Shown here: in pieces, positions 1 to 7,378 of the stretch
How the letters are laid out: each line of letters opens with the position of its first letter
Position numbering within the stretch: the stretch's first letter is position 1
Assembly (NCBI GenBank): GCA_902572675.1
Contig: CACGGY010000004.1
Coordinates: 1-29,866 of the forward strand
Source of the DNA: an uncultured Prochlorococcus sp.
Lineage (GTDB): Bacteria > Cyanobacteriota > Cyanobacteriia > PCC-6307 > Cyanobiaceae
Length of the DNA: 29,866 bases
Direction: 5' to 3'
Translations under genes and position numbers: made by a program
The notes under the pieces: generated by a model
What the model saw: only the letters and a program-made list of their open reading frames with translations
What the model was told of the DNA's origin: nothing
Database searches by the model: none

Positions 1-5
1 AAAAA

Positions 6-143
6 ATGAGTCTAATAAAGGTTGGAATTATTGTTGAAATTTTTTTGTTTGTCGGAGTTTTTTTATGGGTTAGGAAACTAACTAGTAGTAAAGGTAGACA
101 ACCATTTCTTCCAAAAAAAACAATTAAAAATCTCAAATTTTAG
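6..143 (+). CDS. Small single-pass membrane protein, 45 aa
   Basis: Unrecognised. An ATG frame of 45 codons begins at the window edge. Residues 5-22 form one hydrophobic helix, followed by a basic tail (WVRKL, then several Lys), which suggests a single-span protein with a positively charged cytoplasmic or stromal-side end. This architecture is common among small cyanobacterial thylakoid proteins, but the sequence matches no photosystem or cytochrome b6f subunit I can name. The start is only five bases from the window edge, so an upstream start cannot be excluded. The clean composition (hydrophobic segment then basic tail) favours a real gene. Confidence 0.55.
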   Translation: MSLIKVGIIVEIFLFVGVFLWVRKLTSSKGRQPFLPKKTIKNLKF

Positions 144-263
144 AGTTTTGATCAAAAAATAAGGAATCTTTATAAAGAGATTAAATTTATGGGGAATTTA
201 TTTGCTTTTTTCTCTCACTTTGTGTACGAAATCGGTTAGAACATCTATATCTTTCTTAAGAAT

Positions 264-617
264 ATGGTTTCCTCCATTCAAGGTCTTGCTCCAATAACTA
301 ATCCATTAAATAGTGTCTTAATAGAAAAGAAACTAATAAATGTTGATCAAAAGTTTATTCAACTTGTTTCTCTAGCAGAAGGGTTACCTCGTACAGAAAT
401 TATTGAAAGTGGTAGAAATTATTGGAGAGGCGTTTGTAGAAGCTTAATTTTTAGATTTCCAGATGACCTCGAAATTTTAAAGCTTGATGTAAGAAGTTAT
501 GTAGATAGGTCAAAAGGAATTATTCAGATAAGATCTGCAGCAAGATTAGGGCAGTCTGATTTAGGCGTAAATCTTAGAAGAGTGGAATACTTGTTTAATC
601 AATTAGAGAAATTTTAA
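264..617 (+). CDS. DUF1499 family protein
   Basis: A 117-aa protein of the DUF1499 family, whose function is unknown. The C-terminal block IRSAARLGQSDLGVNLRRVE (residues about 88-107) is the family hallmark (RSxSRxGxxDxGxNxxRv). The N-terminal MVSS aligns with the usual NCVSS motif, but the Cys is replaced by the start Met: codon 263-261 upstream is Asn and the frame closes at a TAG at 237-239, so this ATG is the only sensible start. No signal peptide or membrane segment is visible. Many DUF1499 proteins are longer and carry an N-terminal lipoprotein or membrane part, so this is a minimal version. It stands alone, with 120 bases upstream containing no other convincing gene. Confidence 0.75.
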   Translation: MVSSIQGLAPITNPLNSVLIEKKLINVDQKFIQLVSLAEGLPRTEIIESGRNYWRGVCRSLIFRFPDDLEILKLDVRSYVDRSKGIIQIRSAARLGQSDLGVNLRRVEYLFNQLEKF

Positions 618-694
618 TTAATCTATTTTTTATAAATTTAAGGTTCTTTTTACTAAATAGTTGTGCTTTAATTCATAAGAATATTTGAATTGCC

Positions 695-826
695 ATGGTA
701 AAGATAATCTTAGTTGGAATCATTGTCGCGCTTGTATATTCTCAACCTGATCTCCGTCTTACAGTCGCGGATTGGTTAAAAGCAGCTTCTGATTTTCTTA
801 TAGAATCAGTACAAGTAAAACCTTAA
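695..826 (+). CDS. Small conserved-looking membrane protein, 43 aa
   Basis: Unrecognised by name. The 43-codon ATG frame encodes a hydrophobic N-terminal helix (residues 3-15) followed by an amphipathic segment with the motif QPDLRLTVADWLKAA. Codon use is that of the neighbouring genes and the frame contains GC-richer codons (gtc gcg, gat ctc cgt) that stand out against the AT-rich flanks, which suggests selection on the protein. It sits between the DUF1499 gene and the potassium channel gene, on the same strand. A short thylakoid-associated peptide is a reasonable guess, but nothing in the sequence proves a function. Confidence 0.65.
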   Translation: MVKIILVGIIVALVYSQPDLRLTVADWLKAASDFLIESVQVKP

Positions 827-1009
827 ATTAACTTTTAATGAAGCATTAAATAAGACCTGAAATAGTAATCATTTGTTTAATGCATAGAGCTACGAAAATA
901 AATATTATTATCCTGCTTAAAATGTATTTCACTTAAACAAATAAATAGTTTTAGGAACATAATAGAAAATTTTTTTGAAATTTTTGAATAGTTAACGATA
1001 ATAAGGGAT

Positions 1010-2065
1010 ATGAAGCTTAGATTATTTGAGTTCTATTTTATTAAAGACTATTTAAGGCCTTGGTTTGGTCTTATTTATTCTTTATTCTTTCTGTTTTTTT
1101 TAGGTGCAATTGGCTATCGAGTAACAGAGGGATGGGAATGGAGTGATTGCTTATGGATGGTTCTGATCACTATTACCACTATTGGTTTTGGAGAAGTTCA
1201 ACCTTTAAGTCCTGAAGGCAGAATCGTTACTGTTTTAGTAATCGTTGGCGGATTGATCTTTATTCAATTTACCTTTCAAAAAGCTGTTAGATTATTCGAA
1301 TCCGGCTATTTTCAAAGAGTAAACGAATTACGTTTTAAAAGACTTCTTAGAAAAATGGAAAATCATGTAATTTTGTGCGGATATGGGAGGGTAGGTCAGG
1401 AAATATCTAACCAAATAAAAACGCAAAATATTCCAATTATTGTGGTTGAGAGCGATGAAGATAGAAAAAAGATTGCTGAAGATAATGGATTAGAAGTTCT
1501 TTGTGCTGATGCAACACTTGATGAAACCTTAAAACTAGCTGGATTAGATAAATGCAAAAGTTTGGTTGTTACTTTACCCAATGACGCTGCAAATTTATAT
1601 GTTGTTCTAAGTGCTAAAGGGATAAGAAGTTCTATAAGAGTAATAGCAAGAGCTGGAACAGAGGAGGCTGCTAGCAAATTGAGATTAGCTGGAGCAAGTA
1701 TTGTTGTTAGTCCTTACATAGCAGCGGGAAGAGCTATGGCATCAATGGCTTTAAGACCAATTGCTATTGATTTTCTTGACTTGCTTGCAGGAAGTGAATG
1801 TGAAATTGAAGAATTTGAACTGAGTAATGATATTAGTCTTTTTGAAACTGCAGAAAAGATAACTCTCTTAGAGCTTGGAATAGGTAAAAAGAGCGGAGCT
1901 AAAATATTGGCAATAAAAGAAGATGAAAAATTAATAACTAATCCAGGAGGTGATTTTTTACTTCAGCCAGGTCAGGTATTAATAGCATTTGGCAGTAAAG
2001 AACAACTAAATATTTTAAATGGTTTGTTGGGTAATCTTGTTGTAGCGGTAGAGCTCCTAAAATAG
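1010..2065 (+). CDS. Two-TM potassium channel with RCK/TrkA-N domain
   Basis: A 351-aa potassium channel subunit of the MthK/Kch type, in the plasma membrane. Residues 17-37 form TM1, the pore helix and selectivity filter lie at about 47-62 (TTIGFGE), and TM2 covers 70-88. The cytoplasmic RCK (TrkA-N) Rossmann domain starts near 118 with the dinucleotide-type motif GYGRVG at 124-129 and the acidic residue E147 at the end of beta-2. A TrkA-C domain occupies about 260-345. The tetrameric channel would pass K+ and be gated by a ligand or ion bound to the RCK ring. The start is supported by AAGGG five bases upstream. No Trk or Ktr partner is in the window, so it is self-contained. The filter GFG instead of GYG is a tolerated variant. 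Confidence 0.88.
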   Translation: MKLRLFEFYFIKDYLRPWFGLIYSLFFLFFLGAIGYRVTEGWEWSDCLWMVLITITTIGFGEVQPLSPEGRIVTVLVIVGGLIFIQFTFQKAVRLFESGYFQRVNELRFKRLLRKMENHVILCGYGRVGQEISNQIKTQNIPIIVVESDEDRKKIAEDNGLEVLCADATLDETLKLAGLDKCKSLVVTLPNDAANLYVVLSAKGIRSSIRVIARAGTEEAASKLRLAGASIVVSPYIAAGRAMASMALRPIAIDFLDLLAGSECEIEEFELSNDISLFETAEKITLLELGIGKKSGAKILAIKEDEKLITNPGGDFLLQPGQVLIAFGSKEQLNILNGLLGNLVVAVELLK

Positions 2066-2127
2066 ATATATCTTGAGTAAGAATTAAAGGTTAAATTAGG
2101 TATAGGTAATATTATAAATTGAATGAA

Positions 2128-2481
2128 ATGAAATTATTTAAATTTCTATTTGTAATTCCTGTAATAACTTTAATAATTATTTTTCAAACCTCTTTGCAAA
2201 ATAGATATCTAATGGCTTCTGAGATTAGAGATGGAGAAACAATTTTTAGAAATGTTTGTGCAGGCTGTCATGTAAGAGGTGGATCAGTCGTTCTTAAAGG
2301 ATCTAAATCATTAAAACTTTCTGACCTCGAAAAAAGAGGTATAGCAGATGTAAATTCAATAAAAATAATTGCTAATGATGGTATTGGTTTTATGAAAGGT
2401 TATAAAAATAAATTGAAGGATGGGGAGGATAAGGTTCTTGCACAATGGATTATTCAAAATGCACAAAAAGGCTGGGAGTAG
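2128..2481 (+). CDS. Small c-type cytochrome, cytochrome c6-like
   Basis: A secreted monohaem cytochrome c of about 117 aa. Residues 1-30 form a signal peptide with a strong hydrophobic core, so the mature protein would lie in the thylakoid lumen or periplasm. CAGCH at 44-48 binds haem covalently, and Met89 in IGFMKGY is the likely distal ligand. The C-terminal helix with QWIIQNA resembles the cytochrome c6 end. It could carry electrons from cytochrome b6f or to a terminal oxidase, but it is divergent from classical PetJ (no AMPAF motif), so I give no symbol. A TTG at 2119 would add three residues (M-N-E); the ATG at 2128 is the more ordinary start. It precedes phoB by 190 bases on the same strand, without obvious coupling. 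Confidence 0.82.
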   Translation: MKLFKFLFVIPVITLIIIFQTSLQNRYLMASEIRDGETIFRNVCAGCHVRGGSVVLKGSKSLKLSDLEKRGIADVNSIKIIANDGIGFMKGYKNKLKDGEDKVLAQWIIQNAQKGWE

Positions 2482-2671
2482 ATGAAAAGTTTGCCCCTTT
2501 AATATGTTTGTGTGAGGAAAATTAAAGAAGCATTTTTATATTAAATAAACAGGTTTAAGGAAAAATTAAAAAGCTAATAAGACCAGATAAAAAACATTGA
2601 ATGTAAAGTAAATATGAAATAATTACATCAAATAAATTTGATTATATAAAATAAAATTGATTGAACTTTAA

Positions 2672-3400
2672 ATGGCTACTAAAGATCATAAAAGTTTGCA
2701 GGACTCAAAAATTCTTCTTGTAGAGGATGATAAGAGTATTAGGCTGACAGTAAGTGAATCATTGAAAGGCGAAGGTTTTCAAGTGTTAACTTTTAAAGAT
2801 GGTTTAAGTGCCTCAGATTTTATTGGCGATAATAATAAAAATGATATAGACCTTATAATTCTTGACTTGATGTTGCCGGGTCTTAATGGATTAGAGTTAT
2901 GCAGAAAAATAAGAAATGAAGAAAATTATACACCTATATTAATTTTGAGTGCTAAAGATAATGAATCAGACCGGGTTCTTGGATTAGAGGTTGGTGCTGA
3001 TGATTATTTAACAAAACCTTTTGGTTTAAATGAATTAATTGCCAGATCAAGAGCATTAATAAGAAGATCTAAACGTAATAAGAAATATATAGACAGAACA
3101 CAAACTATCATTGAGTTTAATCATATAAAAATGTTTTTGGAAGAATGCAGGGTAACTTCTTTTGATAAAGAAATAACATTATCTCCCAAAGAATTTAAAT
3201 TATTAGAATTATTTTTGAAAAATCCAAAAAGAGTATGGTCAAGGGATTTAATACTTGAAAAAATATGGGAAATTGACTTTATCGGTGATACTAAAACGGT
3301 AGATGTTCATGTTAGATGGCTCAGAGAGAAATTAGAAGAAGATCCCTCTGCTCCAAAGTTTCTTAAAACTGTTAGAGGTTTTGGCTATAAGTTTGGATGA
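2672..3400 (+). CDS. phoB: Phosphate regulon response regulator PhoB
   Basis: A 242-aa OmpR/PhoB-family transcription factor. The receiver domain (about 13-125) has the acidic pair D19-D20, phosphoacceptor D65 in LIILDLMLPG, the switch Ser93 and conserved K115 in LTKPF. The C-terminal winged helix (about 145-240) ends with the family signature VRGFGYKFG. When phosphorylated it should bind Pho boxes in front of porin, pstS and pstC, all of which lie in this window. The assignment as PhoB rather than another OmpR-type regulator rests on sequence resemblance plus its partner kinase and the Pst genes next door. Its stop overlaps the phoR start by four bases (ATGA), indicating translational coupling. 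Confidence 0.92.
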   Translation: MATKDHKSLQDSKILLVEDDKSIRLTVSESLKGEGFQVLTFKDGLSASDFIGDNNKNDIDLIILDLMLPGLNGLELCRKIRNEENYTPILILSAKDNESDRVLGLEVGADDYLTKPFGLNELIARSRALIRRSKRNKKYIDRTQTIIEFNHIKMFLEECRVTSFDKEITLSPKEFKLLELFLKNPKRVWSRDLILEKIWEIDFIGDTKTVDVHVRWLREKLEEDPSAPKFLKTVRGFGYKFG

Positions 3401-4554
3401 AAATGAAAACACTACAAGAAGTATTAACTTTCTTTTATGAGAAATGGAAAACCAAGGTTAAAGGATTTTCAAAAAATAATAAAAATATTGAATTAACTAA
3501 AAATAAGAACCAACAAATTTTTGATTTTCCATTTGATAAAGTTAAACCACAGCAACTTTTATCTTGGTTAGATTATTCATCTCAAGGATGGATGATTTTG
3601 TCATCTGATCTAACAATAAAATTTATCAATCAGAAAGGTTTATCTATCATTAAGTTTATTAAATATAAAGATGTTATTGGAAAAGCAATTAATGATATTA
3701 ATGAGCTCGAAGTACTAAGAAATAAGATTTTATATTCAAGAAAAAAAGATTTCCCAATCAGCCTAGATTGCACTATTTCGGGGGAACCCATTTCTGTAAA
3801 TATTGTTAGAGCAAGGAAAAAAAATTATTTAATATTGTTGGAGAGTAAATTATCAATTGAATCCATAAAAAAAAGACAGAATCAATTAATCAATGATGTG
3901 TCTCATGAACTGAAAACACCTCTTACATCTCTTATTTTGATAGGAGAAAGATTGGAAGCAGTAGTATCAAAGAAAGATAGATATCTTGTTAAAAGACTTA
4001 AGAAAGAATCTAAAAGATTAAGAAAAATGGTGGAGGAGACTTTAGAGCTTTCTAAGCTAGAAAGTACCGAGGCTTTTAATAAAAACAAAAAAATATCTAT
4101 TTCAGATTTAGTGATGGAATCTTGGCAAACCTTAAAACCACTTGCAGAAAAGAAAGATGTAAAAATAAATTTACTTATACCAACAAAATATTTTATATCT
4201 GGAGATATTGAAAATTTAAAAAGAGCTTTTATAAATATTTTGGATAATGCTATTCGTTATTCCCCAGCTAGTGAAGAAATTCAAATTGAAATTTTTAAAA
4301 GAGATAGCTCTGTTGTTATAAGAGTTAGAGATAAAGGTATTGGATTAGAAGAAAATGAATCTAATGATATTTTTTCTCGTTTTTATAGAGGTGATCCATC
4401 AAGGACTAAATTTAAGAAAAGTGGTAGTGGTTTAGGTCTTTCAATAACAAAAAAAATAATCAACAACAATAAAGGTTTTGTAAAGGCTTTTAATCATAAG
4501 GATGGTGGAGCAATTTTTGAAACTATCTTTCCGTGTCTAAATACAGATTTATAG
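3397..4554 (+). CDS. phoR: Phosphate sensor histidine kinase PhoR, without membrane segments
   Basis: A 385-aa histidine kinase, partner of PhoB. A PAS-like region spans about 55-150, then the HisKA dimerisation domain carries His170 in NDVSHELKTPLTS. The HATPase_c domain shows the N box (N284 in NILDNAIRYSP), G1 box (DKGIGL at 312-317), F box (FSRFYRGD) and G2 box (GSGLGL at 344-349). All catalytic elements are intact. E. coli PhoR has two N-terminal membrane helices, and here I see none: the first 50 residues are basic and polar, with only a short aromatic stretch at 8-17. The protein may therefore be soluble or peripherally bound, perhaps through PhoU-like or Pst contacts, but no phoU is present. 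It overlaps phoB by ATGA, so both are made from one transcript. Confidence 0.9.
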   Translation: MKMKTLQEVLTFFYEKWKTKVKGFSKNNKNIELTKNKNQQIFDFPFDKVKPQQLLSWLDYSSQGWMILSSDLTIKFINQKGLSIIKFIKYKDVIGKAINDINELEVLRNKILYSRKKDFPISLDCTISGEPISVNIVRARKKNYLILLESKLSIESIKKRQNQLINDVSHELKTPLTSLILIGERLEAVVSKKDRYLVKRLKKESKRLRKMVEETLELSKLESTEAFNKNKKISISDLVMESWQTLKPLAEKKDVKINLLIPTKYFISGDIENLKRAFINILDNAIRYSPASEEIQIEIFKRDSSVVIRVRDKGIGLEENESNDIFSRFYRGDPSRTKFKKSGSGLGLSITKKIINNNKGFVKAFNHKDGGAIFETIFPCLNTDL

Positions 4555-4574
4555 GAAAAATTTAAAAAGGCATG

Positions 4575-4599
4575 AAAAAAGACCTGCTTAATGCAGGTC
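4575..4599 (-). terminator. Rho-independent terminator of the porin gene
   Basis: On the minus strand a perfect 7-bp stem GACCTGC/GCAGGTC (4581-4587 and 4593-4599) with a 5-base loop is followed by six T residues (4580-4575). It lies 39 bases beyond the porin stop. On the plus strand the hairpin has no T tract, so it should not stop phoR transcription in the same way. Confidence 0.85.
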
Positions 4600-4637
4600 C
4601 TGTTGATGAGTGTGAGATTTCTAAATTAAATTTTAAT

Positions 4638-5993
4638 TTAGAACTTAAATGTTGTTTTAACCATAACTCCAGTTTGATCTGGTGTTCCAGCTGTTGCTTG
4701 TTCCTTAACGAATACAAGTGGAGTTATTGTCATACCATCATTAAGTGGGTATGAGTAATATGCTTCATACATTAGCTCTTCATCTGTGCCTTCTCTTTGA
4801 CCGCCAGATGTACCGAAAGCAGCACCTAATTCACCAGCACCAACTTCTCCATTGATTCCAACGAAGTAGTTAACTGATTCATCAGTAGCTGGAGTAGCAC
4901 CACCAAGATCGCCAAGTTCGTAACCAGCACTGACTGACATGCCATTATCGAAAGTACAAAAAGCATTCAAAGCTACGTATGTATTTACCTCACCAGCTGC
5001 AACTATGGCAGTTGATTCAGTATTTCCGTAAGTAGCTGAAACACCGAAGTTATCACCTGTATAGGCTACGTTAGCTGCGTAAGCGTCTATACCTTCATCA
5101 GTCATGATTCCTGTTTCATTACCTGCATAACCTACAGCAGCAGTAAAGCCATTATCGAAATCATATTCTGCCATGGCAGTAACACCAGCATTATCAATAT
5201 TGGCGTTTACATTACCACAATCATCAAGAGTGTCAGATGGTCCACCATAAGCACATGCTGTTGTGAATATTTTACTGCCGTCTACCCCGTCAGAAACGAG
5301 AGCAGTAAGGTTATCTCCTATTGGGAATTTGTATGCAACACCATCGACTTTAAGTTGGTCGGCTGTGTTATTAAGGCCGAATTCATCAACTGGACCACCA
5401 GAAGCTCCGTTACCAGAATCAATAGCTACTGTTAATGAATCATCACCAGTAAAACTAGTTTTTATTTTGGTATCGAAAGTGTATTGGAAATTAAGAGCTT
5501 CGTCACCATCAGTTACACCAGTTGAAATACCTTTACCATCAACAGCACCAATTGCCATATTAACTTTAAATGATACGGTAGATGTTTCAGAAAAACTTCC
5601 AGCTTCGATTGTATTTACACGAGCTTCAAGACCATCCACTCTTCCTTTCATAATCGCTAATTCAGAACCAAGTTCATCACTCAGCCTATCTATTGCAGAA
5701 TAGTTCATTAAGCCATCACCACCTGCGATTAATCTGTTTAATTCAGAAGCAGCAGCAAAACGATGAACTGGAGATCCATTAAATATAGGACTTTTAGATA
5801 GATCCTTCAATGAATCATAAGCCCAATCGCCTGGTAACAACATATCTGATTTGAAATCGTCTGTTGATATCACTTCAGAGGATTTGGTGAAAGGGCTGAA
5901 TTCAGTTTGATTGACCTCAGCAGCATTTACTGCAAAACCTGATGCCAAAGAAATTAAGGCAGGAGCAGCAATTAATTTTTGAAAAAGTTTCAT
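4638..5993 (-). CDS. SLH-domain outer-membrane porin, phosphate-associated
   Basis: A 451-aa cyanobacterial porin of the SomA/OprB type. Residues 1-25 form a signal peptide ending in an AxA site, an SLH domain follows (about 52-90, with DWAYDSLKDL and the FAAASELNRLI end) that anchors the protein to peptidoglycan-linked polymer, then a coiled coil (about 100-130), then a beta barrel ending in the typical aromatic terminus VKTTFKF. It is divergent from pstS and shares a regulatory region with candidate Pho boxes, so it is probably the phosphate-stress porin often called phoE in Prochlorococcus; substrate preference cannot be read from sequence. A TTG at 6003-6005 would add four residues, but GAGG sits just before the ATG at 5993, which I prefer. 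A putative extracellular loop contains two Cys residues about 15 apart. Confidence 0.88.
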   Translation of the reverse strand: MKLFQKLIAAPALISLASGFAVNAAEVNQTEFSPFTKSSEVISTDDFKSDMLLPGDWAYDSLKDLSKSPIFNGSPVHRFAAASELNRLIAGGDGLMNYSAIDRLSDELGSELAIMKGRVDGLEARVNTIEAGSFSETSTVSFKVNMAIGAVDGKGISTGVTDGDEALNFQYTFDTKIKTSFTGDDSLTVAIDSGNGASGGPVDEFGLNNTADQLKVDGVAYKFPIGDNLTALVSDGVDGSKIFTTACAYGGPSDTLDDCGNVNANIDNAGVTAMAEYDFDNGFTAAVGYAGNETGIMTDEGIDAYAANVAYTGDNFGVSATYGNTESTAIVAAGEVNTYVALNAFCTFDNGMSVSAGYELGDLGGATPATDESVNYFVGINGEVGAGELGAAFGTSGGQREGTDEELMYEAYYSYPLNDGMTITPLVFVKEQATAGTPDQTGVMVKTTFKF

Positions 5994-6040
5994 GAACCTC
6001 AACACGTAAAAAATGGATATAAACCCACATTCATGACAAC

Positions 6041-6065
6041 GGATTAAGGTTAAGAAATGAGTAAG
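6041..6065 (-). promoter_or_regulatory. Candidate Pho box before the porin gene
   Basis: On the minus strand CTTACTCA (6065-6058) and CTTAACCT (6054-6047) lie on an 11-base period, and a further overlapping TAATCC-type half-site reaches 6041. CTTAACCT is the canonical cyanobacterial Pho-box half-site. The location 50-70 bases upstream of the porin start is compatible with activation or with binding near the transcription start. A second, weaker pair (CTTAAACT at 6098-6105, TTTAAATT at 6109-6116) occurs further upstream. Confidence 0.5.
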
Positions 6066-6230
6066 GAGTGATATTAAAAAGAAAAATTTAAATAGACCTT
6101 AAACTCCTTTTAAATTTAAAGGGAAATTGTTTACAAATTTCAAAATTTTTATCAATAAAAGTTAAAAATTAATCTAATTTTATTTTTAAATATTTTCAAA
6201 ACAAAACTAAAAAAGCTTAAACCAAGATTT

Positions 6231-6249
6231 AGTTTAAGAATGGGTTAAG
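6231..6249 (+). promoter_or_regulatory. Candidate Pho box before pstS
   Basis: AGTTTAAG (6231-6238) and GGGTTAAG (6242-6249) are separated by three bases, giving the 11-base period of PhoB sites; read on the other strand they are CTTAACCC and CTTAAACT. Weaker flanking copies on the same period could lie on either side. A possible -10 element TAAAAT at 6268-6273 follows about 18 bases later, which would leave an untranslated leader of some 55 bases before pstS. The rest of the 342-base gap between porin and pstS is AT-rich and shows no gene. Confidence 0.5.
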
Positions 6250-6335
6250 AACTAATTAATTAAAAGATAAAATTTTTAGTAAATATTATTTGTGTATTAA
6301 TTCAGTGTTATAACTATGGAGTCTTAAATTTAATC

Positions 6336-7331
6336 ATGACAACCATGAACATAGCTAAGAGAGCTTTGGTTTTTACTTCTGTAGTAGCCATCACTGCTGG
6401 TACAAGTGTTACTGGTAAAAGCGTTTCTGCAAGAACAAGATTAAGTGGTGCTGGAGCATCATTCCCTGCAAAAATTTATACTCGTTGGTTCAAGGATTTA
6501 GCTACTTCAGGTGGTCCAAGAGTAAACTATCAAGCTGTCGGCTCTGGTTCTGGAAGAAAAGCATTTATTGATCAGACTGTAAACTTTGGTGCTTCTGATG
6601 ATCCCATGAAAGATAAAGATATAGCAAAAGTTACTAGAGGATTAGTACAGATACCTATGGTTGGAGGCACAATTGCTTTTGGATATAACTATGATTGCAA
6701 CTTGAGACTTTCACAAGAACAAGCTGTGCAAGTCGCTATGGGTATGATCAAGAATTGGAAAGAAGTTGGTTGTAAGCCAGGTAAATTAACTTGGGCACAT
6801 CGTTCTGACGGATCAGGCACAACTAAAGCTTTTACAAACTCTATGGAAGCTTTTTCAAAAACCTGGACATTAGGCACAGGTAAATCTGTCAAGTGGCCTT
6901 CAGGTGTTGGAGCAAAAGGTAATTCTGGCGTCGCTGGAGTCATACAAAATACTCCTGGTGCAATTGGTTATGTTAACCAGTCTTATATAAAAGGTAATGT
7001 GAAAGCTGCTGCACTTCAGAATCTTTCTGGAGAATATGTAAAGCCTACAGTTGAAGCAGGAGCTAAAGCTCTCAATGGCATTACCTTAGATGAAAATCTC
7101 GCTGGTAAAAATCCTAATCCAACAGCAAAAGGAGCATACCCTATAGCTTCATTAACATGGATACTTGCTTATGAAGAGGGTAATGGTAGAAACACTAAAG
7201 CTATCAAACAAGCCTTTAATACATTGTTAAGTGATGAGTATCAAGATAAAGCTCCATCTCTTGGATTTGTTCCTTTGAAAGGCGATATTCTTGAGAAGTC
7301 AAGAGCTGCTGTAAAAAGAATCGGTAAATAA
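6336..7331 (+). CDS. pstS: Periplasmic phosphate-binding protein PstS
   Basis: The 331-aa high-affinity phosphate-binding component of the Pst ABC transporter. A signal peptide occupies about residues 1-32. The phosphate-contact motifs are all present: GAGASFP at 38-44, GSGSG at 69-73, the acidic ASDDPM at 86-91, and RSDGSGTT at 156-163. GAIGYVNQSY is the usual second-domain motif. A second ATG three codons in (6345) is an alternative start. The gene is 4.4 kb from pstC-pstA-pstB, separated by chrA-arsJ-gap/arsR and a small minus-strand gene, so it forms its own transcription unit with a strong terminator. Expression under phosphate limitation is inferred from the Pho boxes. High expression fits its comparatively GC-rich, regular codon use. 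Confidence 0.97.
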   Translation: MTTMNIAKRALVFTSVVAITAGTSVTGKSVSARTRLSGAGASFPAKIYTRWFKDLATSGGPRVNYQAVGSGSGRKAFIDQTVNFGASDDPMKDKDIAKVTRGLVQIPMVGGTIAFGYNYDCNLRLSQEQAVQVAMGMIKNWKEVGCKPGKLTWAHRSDGSGTTKAFTNSMEAFSKTWTLGTGKSVKWPSGVGAKGNSGVAGVIQNTPGAIGYVNQSYIKGNVKAAALQNLSGEYVKPTVEAGAKALNGITLDENLAGKNPNPTAKGAYPIASLTWILAYEEGNGRNTKAIKQAFNTLLSDEYQDKAPSLGFVPLKGDILEKSRAAVKRIGK

Positions 7332-7349
7332 ACCTGAAGACAATATTTA

Positions 7350-7378
7350 AAAGGAGGAATTTATTTCCTCCTTTTTTT
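7350..7378 (+). terminator. Rho-independent terminator of pstS
   Basis: AAGGAGGAA (7351-7359) pairs with TTCCTCCTT (7365-7373) around a 5-base loop, and the T tract runs 7372-7378. It lies 19 bases after the pstS stop and its last bases overlap the stop region of the convergent chrA gene. It is GC-rich enough to be a strong terminator in this AT-rich genome. Confidence 0.9.

Noticed and set aside
189..239. A 16-aa ATG frame just before the DUF1499 gene
   Set aside because: Too short and without features; might be a leader but no evidence.
1396..1677. A 93-aa minus-strand frame inside the potassium channel gene
   Set aside because: Antisense shadow of the Rossmann domain; no start context or homology.
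2550..2575. A Pho-box-like AGGTTTAAGGAA sequence upstream of phoB
   Set aside because: Only one half-site with an extra base, the next copy on the 11-base period is poor; autoregulation of phoBR not claimed.
5263..5703. A 146-aa plus-strand frame antisense to the porin gene
   Set aside because: It is an artefact of the porin's regular codon use: Ser/Pro/Thr-rich without domain, start lacks a ribosome-binding site, and the opposite strand encodes a clear porin.
6106..6122. A near-palindrome CCTTTTAAATTTAAAGG in the porin/pstS gap
   Set aside because: Mostly A/T and offset by one base; expected by chance in this composition, and explained in part by the weaker Pho-like repeats.
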